Assembly: GCA_903893335.1 (NCBI GenBank)
Contig: CAITLX010000718.1
Coordinates: 1-6,168 of the forward strand
Length of the DNA: 6,168 nucleotides
Direction of reading: 5' to 3'
From: an uncultured delta proteobacterium
Lineage (GTDB): Bacteria; Myxococcota_A; Polyangia; Polyangiales; Polyangiaceae
Shown: positions 5,915 through 6,168 of the stretch, piece by piece
Position numbering within the stretch: position 1 is the stretch's first letter
Layout of the letters: each line of letters opens with the position of its first letter
The notes under the pieces: model-generated
Databases searched by the model: none
The model's input: only the letters and a program-made list of their open reading frames with translations
What the model was told of the DNA's origin: nothing
Made by a program: the position numbers and the translations under genes

Positions 5915-5935
5915 GCGGGGGGCGCGCGGCCCCGC
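5915..5935 (-). terminator. GC-only hairpin directly after the lpxA stop
   Basis: On the minus strand GCGGGG (5935-5930) and CCCCGC (5920-5915) form a 6-bp all-GC stem with a 9-nt GC-rich loop, starting immediately after the TGA at 5938-5936. No T-run follows. It may weaken read-through from lpxA into the scramblase-like gene or protect the lpxA 3' end. The surrounding sequence is so GC-rich that chance is a real alternative. Confidence 0.3.
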
Positions 5936-6168
5936 TCAGCGCGGCTTCGCGCCGCGGTCGCGCGCCCGCGCCGCCGACGCGTCGAGGAACGCGATCAAGC
6001 GCTGCACCCAGGGGTCGTCGGCGAGCTCGCGACGCGCGATCTCGAGGCCAGCCGCGCGCGCCGCGTCGCCGCGAAACAGCAGGCGAAACGCGCGCTCGAG
6101 CGCGACGAGCGACGGCGCAGGCGCGGCGCGACGCGCGAGCCCCACGCTGTTGAGCGCGCGCACGCGGG
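5936..6168 (-). CDS. lpxA: LpxA, acyl-ACP--UDP-N-acetylglucosamine O-acyltransferase (C-terminal 76 residues, cut by window edge)
   Basis: The reading frame is open to the right edge, so the visible part is the end of a longer gene. It reads RALNSVGLARR, then a helix SLVALERAFRLLFRG, then ELADDPWVQRLIAFLDAS and a basic tail. This is the LpxA C-terminal helical domain, whose family pattern is N-x-x-GL-x-RR-GF-S, then a helix of the form A-I-x-x-x-A-Y-[KR]-L-[LI]-[FY]-R, and near the end P-x-V-x-x-[LF]-x-x-F. LpxA, a cytoplasmic trimer with a left-handed beta-helix (that part is outside the window), adds the first 3-hydroxyacyl chain to UDP-GlcNAc in lipid A synthesis. A small oddity: the GF usually after RR is AA, and the loop there is Ala/Pro-rich. 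LpxD is less likely because its C-terminus lacks this NSVGLARR-like segment. The usual followers lpxB or lpxI are absent; the scramblase-like gene comes next. Confidence 0.85.
   Translation of the reverse strand, partial: RVRALNSVGLARRAAPAPSLVALERAFRLLFRGDAARAAGLEIARRELADDPWVQRLIAFLDASAARARDRGAKPR

Noticed and set aside
2956..6153. A 1065-codon open frame on the plus strand in a different frame from the TPR gene, extending across the scramblase-like gene into lpxA
   Set aside because: Its protein is mostly Arg, Ala, Pro and Gly, and it covers three recognised genes; it is a shadow frame.
1..6168. RNA genes, CRISPR arrays, insertion sequences, toxin-antitoxin or defence modules
   Set aside because: I looked on both strands for clover-leaf tRNA ends, regularly spaced repeats, transposase motifs and small paired genes and saw none; nearly all the DNA is taken up by the six genes described.

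Overview
The window is a gene-dense, very GC-rich stretch of bacterial chromosome (about 70% G+C by eye, strong G/C in third codon positions). The organism is most likely a member of the Myxococcota, in the Polyangia/Sandaracinus direction. This rests on the base composition, on the style of the large cytoplasmic TPR protein (its N-terminus beginning IDRDKLLQ and its C-terminal THYDLGLAYREM module resemble proteins I associate with this phylum), and on an lpxA end, which implies a Gram-negative envelope. No database search was possible, so the taxon is an inference.

Layout from left to right: (1) the first 42 codons of a minus-strand pdxA (vitamin B6 synthesis), cut by the window edge; (2) a minus-strand OmpR/PhoB-type transcription factor whose receiver domain lacks the usual phosphorylation residues, and whose stop codon overlaps the pdxA start as GTGA; (3) minus-strand tldD, a zinc metalloprotease with HEAVGH and the C-terminal TCGKDGQ cysteine motif; (4) a divergent intergenic region with short inverted repeats and a candidate promoter; (5) a plus-strand gene for an 874-residue multi-block TPR protein; (6) a short convergent gap with a GC-only hairpin; (7) a minus-strand 200-residue protein of the scramblase/LURP-one-related (tubby C-terminal-like) type; (8) the C-terminal 76 codons of minus-strand lpxA (lipid A synthesis), running off the right edge.

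tldD, the regulator and pdxA run in one direction (69-nt gap, then a 4-nt overlap) and could form one transcription unit, although a hairpin lies in the 69-nt gap. lpxA and the scramblase-like gene form a second same-direction pair, 61 nt apart, both plausibly tied to the envelope. The TPR gene stands alone: divergent from tldD and convergent with the scramblase-like gene.

I see no mobile element, CRISPR array, RNA gene or obvious new defence or biosynthetic system. The points most worth following are the phosphorylation-independent-looking regulator fused in translation to pdxA, the scramblase-like gene directly behind lpxA, and the modular architecture of the TPR protein with its leader hairpin.
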